This document shows, piece after piece, positions 5,234 to 12,907 of a stretch of DNA of 13,523 nt. The notes beneath the pieces were generated by a model. That model was given only the letters and a program-made list of their open reading frames with translations. It was not told the origin of the DNA and did no database searches. Position 1 is the first letter of the stretch. The number at the start of each line of letters is the position of its first letter. Source of the stretch: an uncultured Rikenellaceae bacterium (lineage in GTDB: Bacteria > Bacteroidota > Bacteroidia > Bacteroidales > Rikenellaceae). The stretch is taken from positions 1-13,523 of the forward strand of contig CAMTOL010000036.1 in the NCBI GenBank assembly GCA_947074135.1, in the 5' to 3' direction. The position numbers and the translations under genes are program-made.

Positions 5234-7519
5234 TTACTGTTTATCATCATAAAGAACACGGCTTAGTAACTCTTGCTGAATATTGGGAGACAAATCGACA
5301 AAGACTGCCGAGAATCCGCTTACTCGAACAATCAAATCGGGATATTTTTCGGGATGAGCCATCGCATCTTCCAAAATTCCTCTATCGACAATTGTCACCA
5401 TTAAGTGGCAGCCGCCTTTGCGGAAATAGGTCTTAAATAGGCACTTTATGGTATCTCGATACCCATTAAAGAGCGCAGGTGTGAACTTAATATTCTGCAC
5501 CGAACCGCCGTGATACTTTGCATCGAATCGTGCAAGAGAGTTCAACAGCGCAGTCGGTCCATTCTTATTGGCTCCACCTTGCGGATTATTGGCTGGGTTC
5601 ATATACATAGCCGACAATCTACCGTCAGGCGATGCTCCAGTTTGGTTTCCCCACTCGGTATTGAGCTGATTGTTGCTAATGACAATTAAATAGTACTGCA
5701 TTCCAATAGCGATTCCTCTATCTCTGACGCCTTTAGCCACAAACTCATAGAGGTCGTTTGCCGTATTGTCGGCATCGGATAAGTCATTACCATATTTCTG
5801 ACACTCAACACAGTGTTTACGCATCAACTCATAGCCTTCGAAATTGGCAAGTAGAGCGTCATTAATCTCTCTTAGTGAGTATTTATGCTGCTCAAAGACC
5901 AACTCCTTGATAGCTTGTAGAGAATCCGAAGTGTTAATATTTCCATACGTTTCGTTAGTTCCGCCAAGATATCTAACGCCTCCGCCCAAAATTGGTTTAC
6001 CTCTCGATATACAATCGGCAGTGAGCAGACTGCTAAAAAGGAAACCGACGTACCTATTCATTACTATATAGGAGTTGTATTGAGCCTCGACTGCTAAATC
6101 GAGGTAGTAATTGAGCAGCTCTTTAAAGCCATCGTAAAAATCTTCATAACTACCGAAATCCTCTAATCTTTTAATCTTAACGCCTCCATCTTTGCGAACT
6201 CCGTCTATTGGGTCTATACCGCCATTGAGGAAGATGGTCAAAATTTTGAGTATATTGATGCAAATATTTGGAGTACCGGTACTTTGCCCTTGAATCACAA
6301 ACTCTGTGCAACCAAAGGGTACATACTGTTCTGCTGTCTTTTCGTCAATTCGCATACCGTAAGCAACAGCAGGGACATTTATTTCGTCGTTATAGAGTGT
6401 TGGGTAGGTTGCACCTGCTCCAATAGCATCCATCGCCTCGTCCCATATCTGCTCAGAAGTATTTTCATCGACACGAAGAGTAAATTGAGGCTCAACATAT
6501 CTGCTATTTTTAGCAACCTGCATAGCTAGATGCAGAAATATATCAGCCTCTTTGGGGTGTTTGCGTCCACGACCGCCTACTATAATTCGACCATTGACCG
6601 TAGTTCGTCGATTTTCGATAAGTGTCCAGAGCGAAAGTATATAGTCGTAAGCCTCCTGTTCGCTCAAACGCCCAGCCTCCAAATCGGCGGCAAGATATGG
6701 ACCTAGATAATCGTCCAAACGACCATAGTTTATAACACCTGCAAGTAGAGCATAGAGCCAAAATAACTGAATAGCCTGATGAAAGGTTTGAGGTTTATCC
6801 TCTTTGATTACCCCCAAACTTTCGTACATAGTCAGCAGCTCTTTTTTTCTGCTCTGCGATGCACTTTCGATATCCTTTCGAACCATCGTTTGGAGAGCTT
6901 CGGCGCACTGTGTAAAGAGATTAAGGCACTCAATTCCTGATTGATAGAAAGAGTTGTTTGGAGCATACTCCAAGTGGCGTTGAAGAATTTGTTTTAACCC
7001 CGAAATACCATTATCGAGCAGCAACGGATAGTCAAGCATCATTCCCGACAGCCGAGCAGTGGTAATCATCGGGTAGTCGCAATCGATGAACGTACCTAAA
7101 GTTGTCCCATTAACCGTTTCTTTATTGAATTGGGTCTTTACATCGTGGTCGAGCCAGTAGTCGTAGAGTTTGTCGATACGGTGTTTTTGGCTTTGGTCTA
7201 GCTGAGTCTGCATTTCACGAAGCTTTCTGAAAACGCAGTAGTGACCAACGCCGCCAAGCGAGGTAACAGAGCCAAAACCGATAGGCAGAAAGTCGATGCG
7301 ACCCGCTATCAAATCGCAACTTTCAATCTCACGAAATAGGGTTGGATACAGCACTTTGAGGCACTCAACCTCACGATGCTCCTTAGTAGAGTTCGACATT
7401 GAGCGGTGAACATCAGTGTAACGCTCCATTATAGTCAACTGTTCGAGCAGAGGTTTTTGGCAAGGAATTTTCTTGCTAATCTCAACATTTTGAGCGACTT
7501 CGACATTAAAACCAGACAT
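5234..7519 (-). CDS. Glycyl-radical enzyme of unknown substrate (PFL-like family)
   Basis: A 761-residue glycyl-radical enzyme near the full family length. The C-terminal radical motif is intact: RVSGFSAVFVDLS with the radical glycine at about 735. The active-site loop reads PFGCTEF with the thiyl cysteine at about 404 and a glutamate at about 406. A single Cys-X-Glu pair excludes pyruvate formate-lyase, which has adjacent cysteines. It is shared with dehydratases and C-C, C-N or C-S lyases, which as I recall have GCVEP; here V and P are replaced by T and F. Other family landmarks are GFGSVTSLGGVGHYC (81-95) and NPANNPQGGANKNGPTALL (641-659). It is expected to be cytoplasmic and strictly anaerobic. 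The activase follows with a TAA-T-ATG junction. Its promoter carries the same operator as the kinase-epimerase operon, so the substrate is probably a sugar or sugar derivative of that pathway. Confidence 0.93.
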   Translation of the reverse strand: MSGFNVEVAQNVEISKKIPCQKPLLEQLTIMERYTDVHRSMSNSTKEHREVECLKVLYPTLFREIESCDLIAGRIDFLPIGFGSVTSLGGVGHYCVFRKLREMQTQLDQSQKHRIDKLYDYWLDHDVKTQFNKETVNGTTLGTFIDCDYPMITTARLSGMMLDYPLLLDNGISGLKQILQRHLEYAPNNSFYQSGIECLNLFTQCAEALQTMVRKDIESASQSRKKELLTMYESLGVIKEDKPQTFHQAIQLFWLYALLAGVINYGRLDDYLGPYLAADLEAGRLSEQEAYDYILSLWTLIENRRTTVNGRIIVGGRGRKHPKEADIFLHLAMQVAKNSRYVEPQFTLRVDENTSEQIWDEAMDAIGAGATYPTLYNDEINVPAVAYGMRIDEKTAEQYVPFGCTEFVIQGQSTGTPNICINILKILTIFLNGGIDPIDGVRKDGGVKIKRLEDFGSYEDFYDGFKELLNYYLDLAVEAQYNSYIVMNRYVGFLFSSLLTADCISRGKPILGGGVRYLGGTNETYGNINTSDSLQAIKELVFEQHKYSLREINDALLANFEGYELMRKHCVECQKYGNDLSDADNTANDLYEFVAKGVRDRGIAIGMQYYLIVISNNQLNTEWGNQTGASPDGRLSAMYMNPANNPQGGANKNGPTALLNSLARFDAKYHGGSVQNIKFTPALFNGYRDTIKCLFKTYFRKGGCHLMVTIVDRGILEDAMAHPEKYPDLIVRVSGFSAVFVDLSPNIQQELLSRVLYDDKQ

Positions 7520-7546
7520 AGCTACTTGTGGTTTAGAAATATACTA

Positions 7547-7554
7547 CAAAAGTA
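7547..7554 (-). promoter_or_regulatory. Promoter -7 box of the glycyl-radical enzyme operon
   Basis: The minus strand reads TACTTTTG, a match to TAnnTTTG, 28 bp upstream of the enzyme's ATG. The same ten-base context (ACAAAAGTAG on the plus strand) recurs before the kinase gene. No TTTG is seen at -33; instead the weaker regulator half-site lies there, which suggests activator dependence. Confidence 0.75.
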
Positions 7555-7571
7555 GTAGTCAGTCGTTGGTC

Positions 7572-7613
7572 AAGAAATGATTATTCTATATATAAAAGAT
7601 GGACAAAAGTTGC
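7572..7613 (-). promoter_or_regulatory. Predicted AraC-type operator upstream of the glycyl-radical enzyme
   Basis: Plus-strand ATAAAAGATGGACAA at 7592-7606, extended to TTGC at 7613, matches the site before the kinase gene at 20 of 22 positions. The spacing to the -7 box is 37 bases in both cases. A second, weaker half-site, AAGAAATGA at 7572-7580, lies 22 bp from the equivalent part of the first (AAAAGATGG) and corresponds to AAGCAATGG at the other promoter. Tandem direct half-sites two helical turns apart are the normal target of AraC-family dimers. The regulator encoded immediately upstream (stop at 7617) is the likely binder. Confidence 0.75.
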
Positions 7614-7616
7614 TTT

Positions 7617-8525
7617 TTAGTATTCATAATCTCCTTTTCTAACATTTAGTTTATAGGCAGAGGGTGCAACGCCCATAACTTTTTTAAAAAGTCGGCTAAA
7701 ATAATATGGGTCCTCAAAGCCAAACTTCAACGCAACCTGATTGACTCTCAAATTGGTATTAACCAGCAACTCCGCCGCTCGTTTGACTTTGATACTCTGA
7801 AAATAAGCAACCGGCGACATACCTGTTTCACGATGAAAAACCCGATAAAAATAGGACTTCGAATAACCGAAATTTGATGCCATATCACCCAATGTTAACT
7901 GCACCTCAATATTCTCGTTCATATAGTGTGTCGCAAGACTTATGAAAGAGGTATTGACAGCCTTTTCGGTCGAATATTTAGCCTTCTGGTACTCGCTAAC
8001 GTAAAGAAAAGTAGCGAATAGATGATTTACAGCCATATTGACATAACAAACAGTCGATTCTCTAGTTTCGCTCTCCATCACATTTAACAGCTCATCGAAA
8101 ACCTCAATACGCTGCGATACTCTTGACTGTTTGCTTATCTTTATATCATTAATCGAGCGGAGTTGTTCATAAATCGGTGGTGCTTTTTTTCCCTTGAAGT
8201 GTATCCAATATATACTCCACGGCTCATTGCAATCTGCCCAATACCTATGCGGTACGTCGGAGGGTAGAACAAAAAATTGATTCTCCAAAACCGAATACTG
8301 CTCACCTTTTAGTTCATAATAACCCTTCCCCTTGACACAGTAAATCAGAATATACTCCCCACAACCATTCTTCCTCTCTATGTAGTGACCATCTGCCCTA
8401 GGAAAATATCCCATCGAGTGGACAACCAAATCCGCCGACAAAGGATTGGCTAATGCCTCCTCGATAACGTAGATTGGATAGACCACCAACCTCTGCCCCA
8501 CAAAACCGTGCCTAATCTTTACCAT
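7617..8525 (-). CDS. AraC-family regulator of the sugar/glycyl-radical locus
   Basis: A 302-residue regulator. The N-terminal half is a cupin-type sugar-sensing domain: GEYILIYCVKGKGYYEL (about 56-72) and the beta segment FFVLPSDVPHRYWAD (about 84-98), followed by WSIYWIHFKG, as in AraC/MsmR/RhaR-type carbohydrate regulators. The C-terminal half (about 200-293) has both HTH units, LTLGDMASNFGYSKSYFYRVF and VNQVALKFGFEDPYYFSRLF, and the family ending KKVMGVAPSAYK. It lies between the exported GH94-like gene (27-bp gap) and the glycyl-radical enzyme gene. Sitting at the end of the kinase operon and beside the second promoter, it probably binds the twin operators at 7572-7613 and 12737-12778, including that of its own operon. 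Activation by a pathway sugar is the likely mode but is inferred. Confidence 0.92.
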   Translation of the reverse strand: MVKIRHGFVGQRLVVYPIYVIEEALANPLSADLVVHSMGYFPRADGHYIERKNGCGEYILIYCVKGKGYYELKGEQYSVLENQFFVLPSDVPHRYWADCNEPWSIYWIHFKGKKAPPIYEQLRSINDIKISKQSRVSQRIEVFDELLNVMESETRESTVCYVNMAVNHLFATFLYVSEYQKAKYSTEKAVNTSFISLATHYMNENIEVQLTLGDMASNFGYSKSYFYRVFHRETGMSPVAYFQSIKVKRAAELLVNTNLRVNQVALKFGFEDPYYFSRLFKKVMGVAPSAYKLNVRKGDYEY

Positions 8526-8552
8526 AGCGATTGCTTATTTGAAGTTTAGTGG

Positions 8553-10868
8553 TTACTCGCTCAAGCGGTAGTAGCAGTAGAGAATCCAAGCGTGAGGATG
8601 GGCGCAATAGACTGGAATTGCAGCGTAATCCAAACTCTGGTCGGGCAGACCCTCCTCAGTCCCCATTAACGAGGACTCTACATTGTCGGCAGCCGACCAA
8701 TACGATGTCCAGTACTGTGGAAACTGTTGGGCATAATTTTTAAAGGTCATATTGCGCAATAGTCGCCAAGCCTCATCGCTATCAAATGTGTTCACTCCCA
8801 CAATAGCAGGTCCATTGAGCGAGTACCAAAATCCGCCATTCTCCCTAGAACCATCTTCAAGCCCTGGTGCGGTAAATTCAGGCGTTTGTTGCTGACGAGC
8901 TCCTAGTTTTTCGTTCTGGTAAACTCGTTTTTGCATCTGAGCGTAGAGTGCTTTTTTGCGCTCTATGGACAGCTCTTTGATTTGAAGCATATAGCCTTGT
9001 GGCTCTAAAAACATATTATCGTCGCCAATCGACTCGCCGTTGAAATACATTCGACGAGAAAACTCTCTATCGCCTAGGTCGACCATAAAAGCGTTGTAAA
9101 GCGAATCCCAATATTTGTTCATACTCTTAACTATAACCTCCGCCTTTTTTTGCAGCTCTTTGCTGTTTACTCTCTGAGCGTACTCTCTAAGCGATGGAAT
9201 AAGGTTGCTCAGTATGCTAATTGCCATTGTAGTATTCATATGCGACTCGGCTGTGTAGATAACCCAGTTATAGGGCGATGGCTTTGCAACAAACACATTG
9301 TCGTTCCAGTCGGAATTGAGCAGTCTGACTAATCCGTGAGGTCCTGTTTTGACGTTGTTTTTGAGGTACGAGAAGCAATTTTTCACACAATCCAACATCG
9401 AACCGCTGCCACCATTACCGTATGGAAAGAAGCCTACTTTTTCGTCCAAAAAGGCGTAATCTTTGGTAACTCTCAAATATTCAGACATCAGCATAAAGAA
9501 GAACAGCTGCTGGTCGCTCACATTATAGACCATATTTTCGGCATAGCCATTACCGTACTCTATGAGCCGAATTTCGCCCCAATTAGTTGTGCGTTTTGCC
9601 ATATATCGCATCACACTTTTGGCTAGTTCGGGGTTATAGTAAATCAGTGGCAGTGCGTGTTGGAAATTGTCACGTGCACTGGCGTGTTCGCCCCAGTAGT
9701 AGTCATAGATAGTGCCTTGCGGTATTTTAGTCTCTTTATAGAACGAGCTATATGTTGCCATTGCTTCGAGGTTGTAGGCGTGCCAACGAAGCTCTTGGCG
9801 AATCTCTTTGTCACTTTGGTTCTCTAGCGCAGGAATAATTTTCAGCCAATGAGCTGCAAACGACGATGCAGCGCTGTTATCCTTACTATGAGCATATAGT
9901 TCGGTTGCCATCTGCTCTATTTGCACCATATCACCCTCAAACGTAAAGCCGATAACCATCTCTATCGTCCTCTCTTCGTTACGTTTGAGAGTCAATGAGG
10001 TGGTAGCACTTAAGTTTCCATTTAAGTCATAAGCAACCACTCCTTCGGTTAAAAGTTTTATAAACAGTGTTGGAGGGTAGGCATCATACATCGACATCTG
10101 GTCGGGGTCAGCAATTAGCAGTGGGTCGTCAGATGAGGCTGTAACGTCGGCTTTAACAATTGATTTTACATTGTCAACGCTATATGTATTCTCGAAACTT
10201 AACGCTCTATTGCTCTGACGTTGAAACTGAATAGGGAGATAATTTGCCAGTACAGACTCCTCAAAATTTAGGCTAATCGCCTCTTTCCCACTGTTTTTGA
10301 TACGCACCTTTAGCAAAAACGCTGGCACTCCGCCGTCAATTGTCATTGATGGAGCAACCGATAGTTTTCGTTCAACCTCAAGGTTATTCGTTTTATACTT
10401 ATAGAGTGCAAATCCACAACCAAAGCTCTTTTGGTAGTGTTCATTGTGCGCTTCAGAACCTTTGCCAATTAGATGAATCTCCTTTACTGTGCTTTTATCT
10501 ATGCCCAAAATTGAAATCTTAGAGCCATTGGCACCAGAGTTCATCTTCTCGCCTTGGTTCATTCGTCCCCAGGCACGTTGCCCAGTGATGAGTTCATACT
10601 CACCGCTCACGTGCGTAAAGAGAGTTAGTTGATAGTTACCGAGCAGAAACCAGGGGTCATCGGATATTTTAGCTGCCTCTCCATTAGGCTCAATGCCTAC
10701 TGCGGGTAGTGCGCCAGTATATCTAAAATATGGCAAACCCGCGTTGTCATCTGCCCAGTATCCTATCTGAGGGGTTTTCTCTTTTGCATTTGCACTTAAA
10801 GCACCACTAGCAAATATTAAAACGAGTGCTATAAAAAGTTTTAGGGTTTTATTCATAGTTTTGAGCAT
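8553..10868 (-). CDS. Exported GH94-like (alpha/alpha)6 glycoside phosphorylase or hydrolase
   Basis: A 771-residue protein with a Sec signal peptide: basic start, hydrophobic core LFIALVLIFASGAL, and a likely cleavage after ANA at about 28; there is no lipobox cysteine. The mature start, IGYWADDNAGLPYFRYTGALP, and the following beta-rich domain (to about 310) resemble the N-terminal domain of GH94 enzymes (cellobiose- and chitobiose-type phosphorylases). The helical barrel follows, with RDNFQHALPLIYY (399-411), SDWND at 519-523 where GH94 has its catalytic acid, and ENGGFWY (676-682). GH94 phosphorylases are normally cytoplasmic, so an exported one is odd and it may be a hydrolase in the periplasm. 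The start could be 10868 or the ATG at 10856; both keep the signal peptide. It is the third gene of the kinase-epimerase operon. Confidence 0.78.
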   Translation of the reverse strand: MLKTMNKTLKLFIALVLIFASGALSANAKEKTPQIGYWADDNAGLPYFRYTGALPAVGIEPNGEAAKISDDPWFLLGNYQLTLFTHVSGEYELITGQRAWGRMNQGEKMNSGANGSKISILGIDKSTVKEIHLIGKGSEAHNEHYQKSFGCGFALYKYKTNNLEVERKLSVAPSMTIDGGVPAFLLKVRIKNSGKEAISLNFEESVLANYLPIQFQRQSNRALSFENTYSVDNVKSIVKADVTASSDDPLLIADPDQMSMYDAYPPTLFIKLLTEGVVAYDLNGNLSATTSLTLKRNEERTIEMVIGFTFEGDMVQIEQMATELYAHSKDNSAASSFAAHWLKIIPALENQSDKEIRQELRWHAYNLEAMATYSSFYKETKIPQGTIYDYYWGEHASARDNFQHALPLIYYNPELAKSVMRYMAKRTTNWGEIRLIEYGNGYAENMVYNVSDQQLFFFMLMSEYLRVTKDYAFLDEKVGFFPYGNGGSGSMLDCVKNCFSYLKNNVKTGPHGLVRLLNSDWNDNVFVAKPSPYNWVIYTAESHMNTTMAISILSNLIPSLREYAQRVNSKELQKKAEVIVKSMNKYWDSLYNAFMVDLGDREFSRRMYFNGESIGDDNMFLEPQGYMLQIKELSIERKKALYAQMQKRVYQNEKLGARQQQTPEFTAPGLEDGSRENGGFWYSLNGPAIVGVNTFDSDEAWRLLRNMTFKNYAQQFPQYWTSYWSAADNVESSLMGTEEGLPDQSLDYAAIPVYCAHPHAWILYCYYRLSE

Positions 10869-10874
10869 TATTTA

Positions 10875-10905
10875 CAAATTTAATCGAAAAAATTGAACAA
10901 ATTTA
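10875..10905 (-). promoter_or_regulatory. Possible internal promoter before the GH94-like gene
   Basis: In the 74-bp gap after the epimerase gene the minus strand has TAAATTTG twice, at 10898-10905 and 10875-10882. Either could serve as TAnnTTTG, and the first could supply the TTTG of a -33 element, though 15 bp is a short spacing. The shared operator is absent here. This could give extra transcription of the exported enzyme, or be chance in AT-rich DNA. Confidence 0.3.
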
Positions 10906-10942
10906 ACAATGATTCGAAATATTACATTTACCTCTACAGTTT

Positions 10943-11683
10943 CTAATGTTTGCTTCTCTCTGCCTCACGCCAGTTGTTTTGATAGCCTGTCAACAAATCG
11001 CTAAAGCGTTTGGTTATCAAGTGCGGACGAGTGATAGCACTGCCTACTACAACCGAATAAGCCCCTAAATAGAGTGCTTTCATCGCATCTTCGGGCGTAT
11101 AAATATGACCCTCCATAACAACGTGAGCCTTATCCTTGAAATCACGACACATTCGAGCAAACTCCCTCAAATCAGGCTCTTCGATATGTTTAGTTTGAGC
11201 TGTATAGCCATACAGAGTTGGACCAACAAAGTCAGCACCAAGCTCAATAGCTCTCACAGCCTCTTCGTACGAAGAAACATCGGCAAAAATTAGAGCTTCG
11301 GGAATCTCACGTTTGACAATTGGCAATAGCTCATAAGCTGGACGACCTACGTGAGTTATTTGGGAGGTGCAATCCATAGCGATAATATCGGCACCAGCCT
11401 CCCAAACACCTTTTGCAGCTTCGAGCGTTGGAGTAATAAAGACATCGGTATCGTCAAACCAAATTTTGTGCAGTCCTATAAGCGGCAAATCCACCTCGTT
11501 TTTGATAGCTCGGATTTGGTCGGGCGAGTTGGCTCTTAGTCCCACTGCTCCACCCCACTGAGCAGCCTTAGCCATCTTGACGACAAAGTCAATAGAGTAT
11601 GTTGGGTCGTCGTGCTGAACTTGACACGACACAATTAGACCTCCTTTGAGAGATGTGATTATCTCTTCGTTTGTTTGCTTCAT
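10943..11683 (-). CDS. nanE: N-acetylmannosamine-6-phosphate 2-epimerase-like protein
   Basis: A 246-residue TIM-barrel epimerase. The N-terminal LKGGLIVSCQ (12-21), GGAVGLRANSPDQIRAIK (44-61) and LPLIGLHKIW are close to NanE, with the catalytic lysine at about 73. DCT at 104-106 corresponds to the usual DAT, and VMEGHIYTPEDA holds the catalytic-site glutamate at about 191, followed by GAYSVVVGSAITRP (207-220) of the phosphate site. In NanE enzymes the reaction is ManNAc-6-phosphate to GlcNAc-6-phosphate in the cytoplasm. Small departures (GPTLYGYT for the common GTTLSGYT, DCT for DAT) leave room for a related 2-amino or 2-acetamido sugar phosphate. It begins two bases after the kinase stop codon, so the two are coupled and probably act in sequence. 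No NanA aldolase is present in the window. Confidence 0.88.
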   Translation of the reverse strand: MKQTNEEIITSLKGGLIVSCQVQHDDPTYSIDFVVKMAKAAQWGGAVGLRANSPDQIRAIKNEVDLPLIGLHKIWFDDTDVFITPTLEAAKGVWEAGADIIAMDCTSQITHVGRPAYELLPIVKREIPEALIFADVSSYEEAVRAIELGADFVGPTLYGYTAQTKHIEEPDLREFARMCRDFKDKAHVVMEGHIYTPEDAMKALYLGAYSVVVGSAITRPHLITKRFSDLLTGYQNNWREAERSKH

Positions 11684-11685
11684 TG

Positions 11686-12672
11686 TTATAGATTTTTGTT
11701 AAATATTTTAGATTTTTGTTCCAAAAGTGCTGCCCCGATAATACCAGCATCGTTGCCAAGTTTAGCACCCACTATCGGCGGCACTCCTATCATATCTGCC
11801 CCAAAAGTTGCTTTATAAACCTCCTCTCTAAGCGGATTGAATAGAAAATCGCCACTATTAGCTATTCCTCCGCCAAGAACGATTATCGAAGGACGGAAGA
11901 TTGTGATAAACGTCGATAACCCTGCCGCCAGATGCTTGATATACTGCTCAATTATTCCACTTGCCGTAGGGTCGCCTTTTTTTGCGGCTTCAAAGATTAT
12001 TTCGCCGTTGAATTCGATATTCTGCTCATCAACCATTTTCGCAAAGTCCGACTGAGGATAGAGTTTTAGTGTTTTTTTGGTAACTCTTAACAATGCGGTA
12101 AGCGAGCAGTACGCTTCCAGACACCCTTTCTGCCCACAAGTGCATAACTCTCCGTCATATACCAGTTTGGTATGTCCTAGTTCCGCTCCCATATTGTCGG
12201 CTCCAGTGTATATTTTTCCATCAATAATGATTCCGCCACCAACGCCAGTTCCGAGAGTGAGCATCAGCACATCTTTGTAGCCTTGAGCTGCACCTGCAAG
12301 AGCTTCGCCATAGACAGCACAGTTGGCATCGTTTTCTATGAAAAATGGGAGAGGAAGTTTGCCTTCGAGATGGTCGTATATAGGCATATTTTTCCAACCG
12401 AAACAGTTGGCGTGAACGAGCAGGTTGGTTTTGATATTAATACAACTAGGCATACCTATACCCCACGACGAGATTTGACTTATCTCCAAACCACTCTTAG
12501 CAACGACTCCACGACTCACTTCAACCATATTGTCAATAATTTCGGCGGTTGAGCGGTGAGCATTAGAGGGTATTTTTAGACGTTCAATAATTTGGTAATT
12601 ATCATCAACAATAGCGGCAGCCAAATTAGTGCCGCCAACGTCTAAACCGAGGTAGTATTTTTTGTTTTTCAT
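11686..12672 (-). CDS. ROK-family sugar kinase, probably an N-acetylmannosamine or glucose kinase
   Basis: A 328-residue ROK kinase without the N-terminal HTH of ROK repressors. It has the phosphate-binding LGLDVGGTN (8-16), FIENDANCAVYGE (111-123) with the catalytic aspartate at about 115, GTGVGGGI (141-148), and the ROK zinc site: ExGH at 164-167 and CTCGQKGC (177-184). It phosphorylates a hexose or acetamidohexose at O6 with ATP. The coupled epimerase makes ManNAc the most natural substrate (a NanK role), but sequence does not separate that from glucokinase or a kinase for another sugar. It is the first gene of the operon. The last codons contain a 12-bp direct repeat (TAGATTTTTGTT at 11689-11700 and 11709-11720 on the plus strand), which extends the C-terminus. 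Confidence 0.92.
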   Translation of the reverse strand: MKNKKYYLGLDVGGTNLAAAIVDDNYQIIERLKIPSNAHRSTAEIIDNMVEVSRGVVAKSGLEISQISSWGIGMPSCINIKTNLLVHANCFGWKNMPIYDHLEGKLPLPFFIENDANCAVYGEALAGAAQGYKDVLMLTLGTGVGGGIIIDGKIYTGADNMGAELGHTKLVYDGELCTCGQKGCLEAYCSLTALLRVTKKTLKLYPQSDFAKMVDEQNIEFNGEIIFEAAKKGDPTASGIIEQYIKHLAAGLSTFITIFRPSIIVLGGGIANSGDFLFNPLREEVYKATFGADMIGVPPIVGAKLGNDAGIIGAALLEQKSKIFNKNL

Positions 12673-12711
12673 CTCTTTTGTGCAATTGATTGGGATAAAA
12701 ATTCTTTATCA

Positions 12712-12719
12712 CAAAAGTA
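12712..12719 (-). promoter_or_regulatory. Promoter -7 box of the kinase-epimerase operon
   Basis: The minus strand reads TACTTTTG, identical to the box before the glycyl-radical enzyme and in the same ten-base context. It lies 40 bp upstream of the kinase ATG, giving a leader of roughly 30 bases. Confidence 0.75.
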
Positions 12720-12736
12720 GATAGTACACTTTGAGT

Positions 12737-12778
12737 AAGCAATGGCACTACATTGCATAAAAGATGGACAATAATTGC
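12737..12778 (-). promoter_or_regulatory. Predicted AraC-type operator upstream of the kinase
   Basis: ATAAAAGATGGACAA at 12757-12771, extended to TTGC at 12778, is the second copy of the site at 7592-7613. The weaker half-site AAGCAATGG at 12737-12745 lies 22 bp from the matching part of the first, as at the other promoter. The distance from the -7 box to the 22-bp site is 37 bases, exactly as at 7547-7613. Elsewhere the two upstream regions differ, so the conservation is site-specific and not a recent duplication. Confidence 0.75.
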
Positions 12779-12863
12779 ATTAAATCACCATTGTTGATAG
12801 TTGAGTGTCGCACCGAAGCAGTAGGTAAAGATGATGGTAAATCATAATACTGGACTTTCCAAC

Positions 12864-12899
12864 GGTAACTGCAGAGCCAGTTCGGCAATAAAAGTTACC
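12864..12899. repeat. Nested inverted repeats just before the IS3 orfA remnant
   Basis: GGTAACT at 12864-12870 pairs with AGTTACC at 12893-12899, and inside it AACTG (12867-12871) pairs with CAGTT (12878-12882). The two foldings are mutually exclusive. It lies within the leader of the transposase remnant and may belong to that element. I could not identify a terminal inverted repeat with confidence. Confidence 0.3.
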
Positions 12900-12907
12900 T
12901 TTGAAAG

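Noticed and set aside
5233..5259. Longer start for the activase
   Set aside because: It would overlap the radical-enzyme gene. The ATG at 5232, one base after the upstream stop, is the simpler coupled start.
6543..6761. 72-residue minus-strand frame inside the radical-enzyme gene
   Set aside because: It is an out-of-frame shadow of a strongly conserved enzyme.
7545..7556. Short inverted repeat CTACAAAAGTAG as an operator
   Set aside because: It coincides with the -7 box. The kinase promoter shares the box but not the left arm, so the symmetry is probably incidental.
8549..8743. Arginine- and serine-rich plus-strand frame
   Set aside because: It is an antisense shadow of the 3' end of the GH94-like gene.
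11689..11720. 12-bp direct repeat at the end of the kinase gene, considered as an att-like site
   Set aside because: Copies are only 20 bp apart inside coding sequence, with no integrase or boundary. It looks like a small local duplication.
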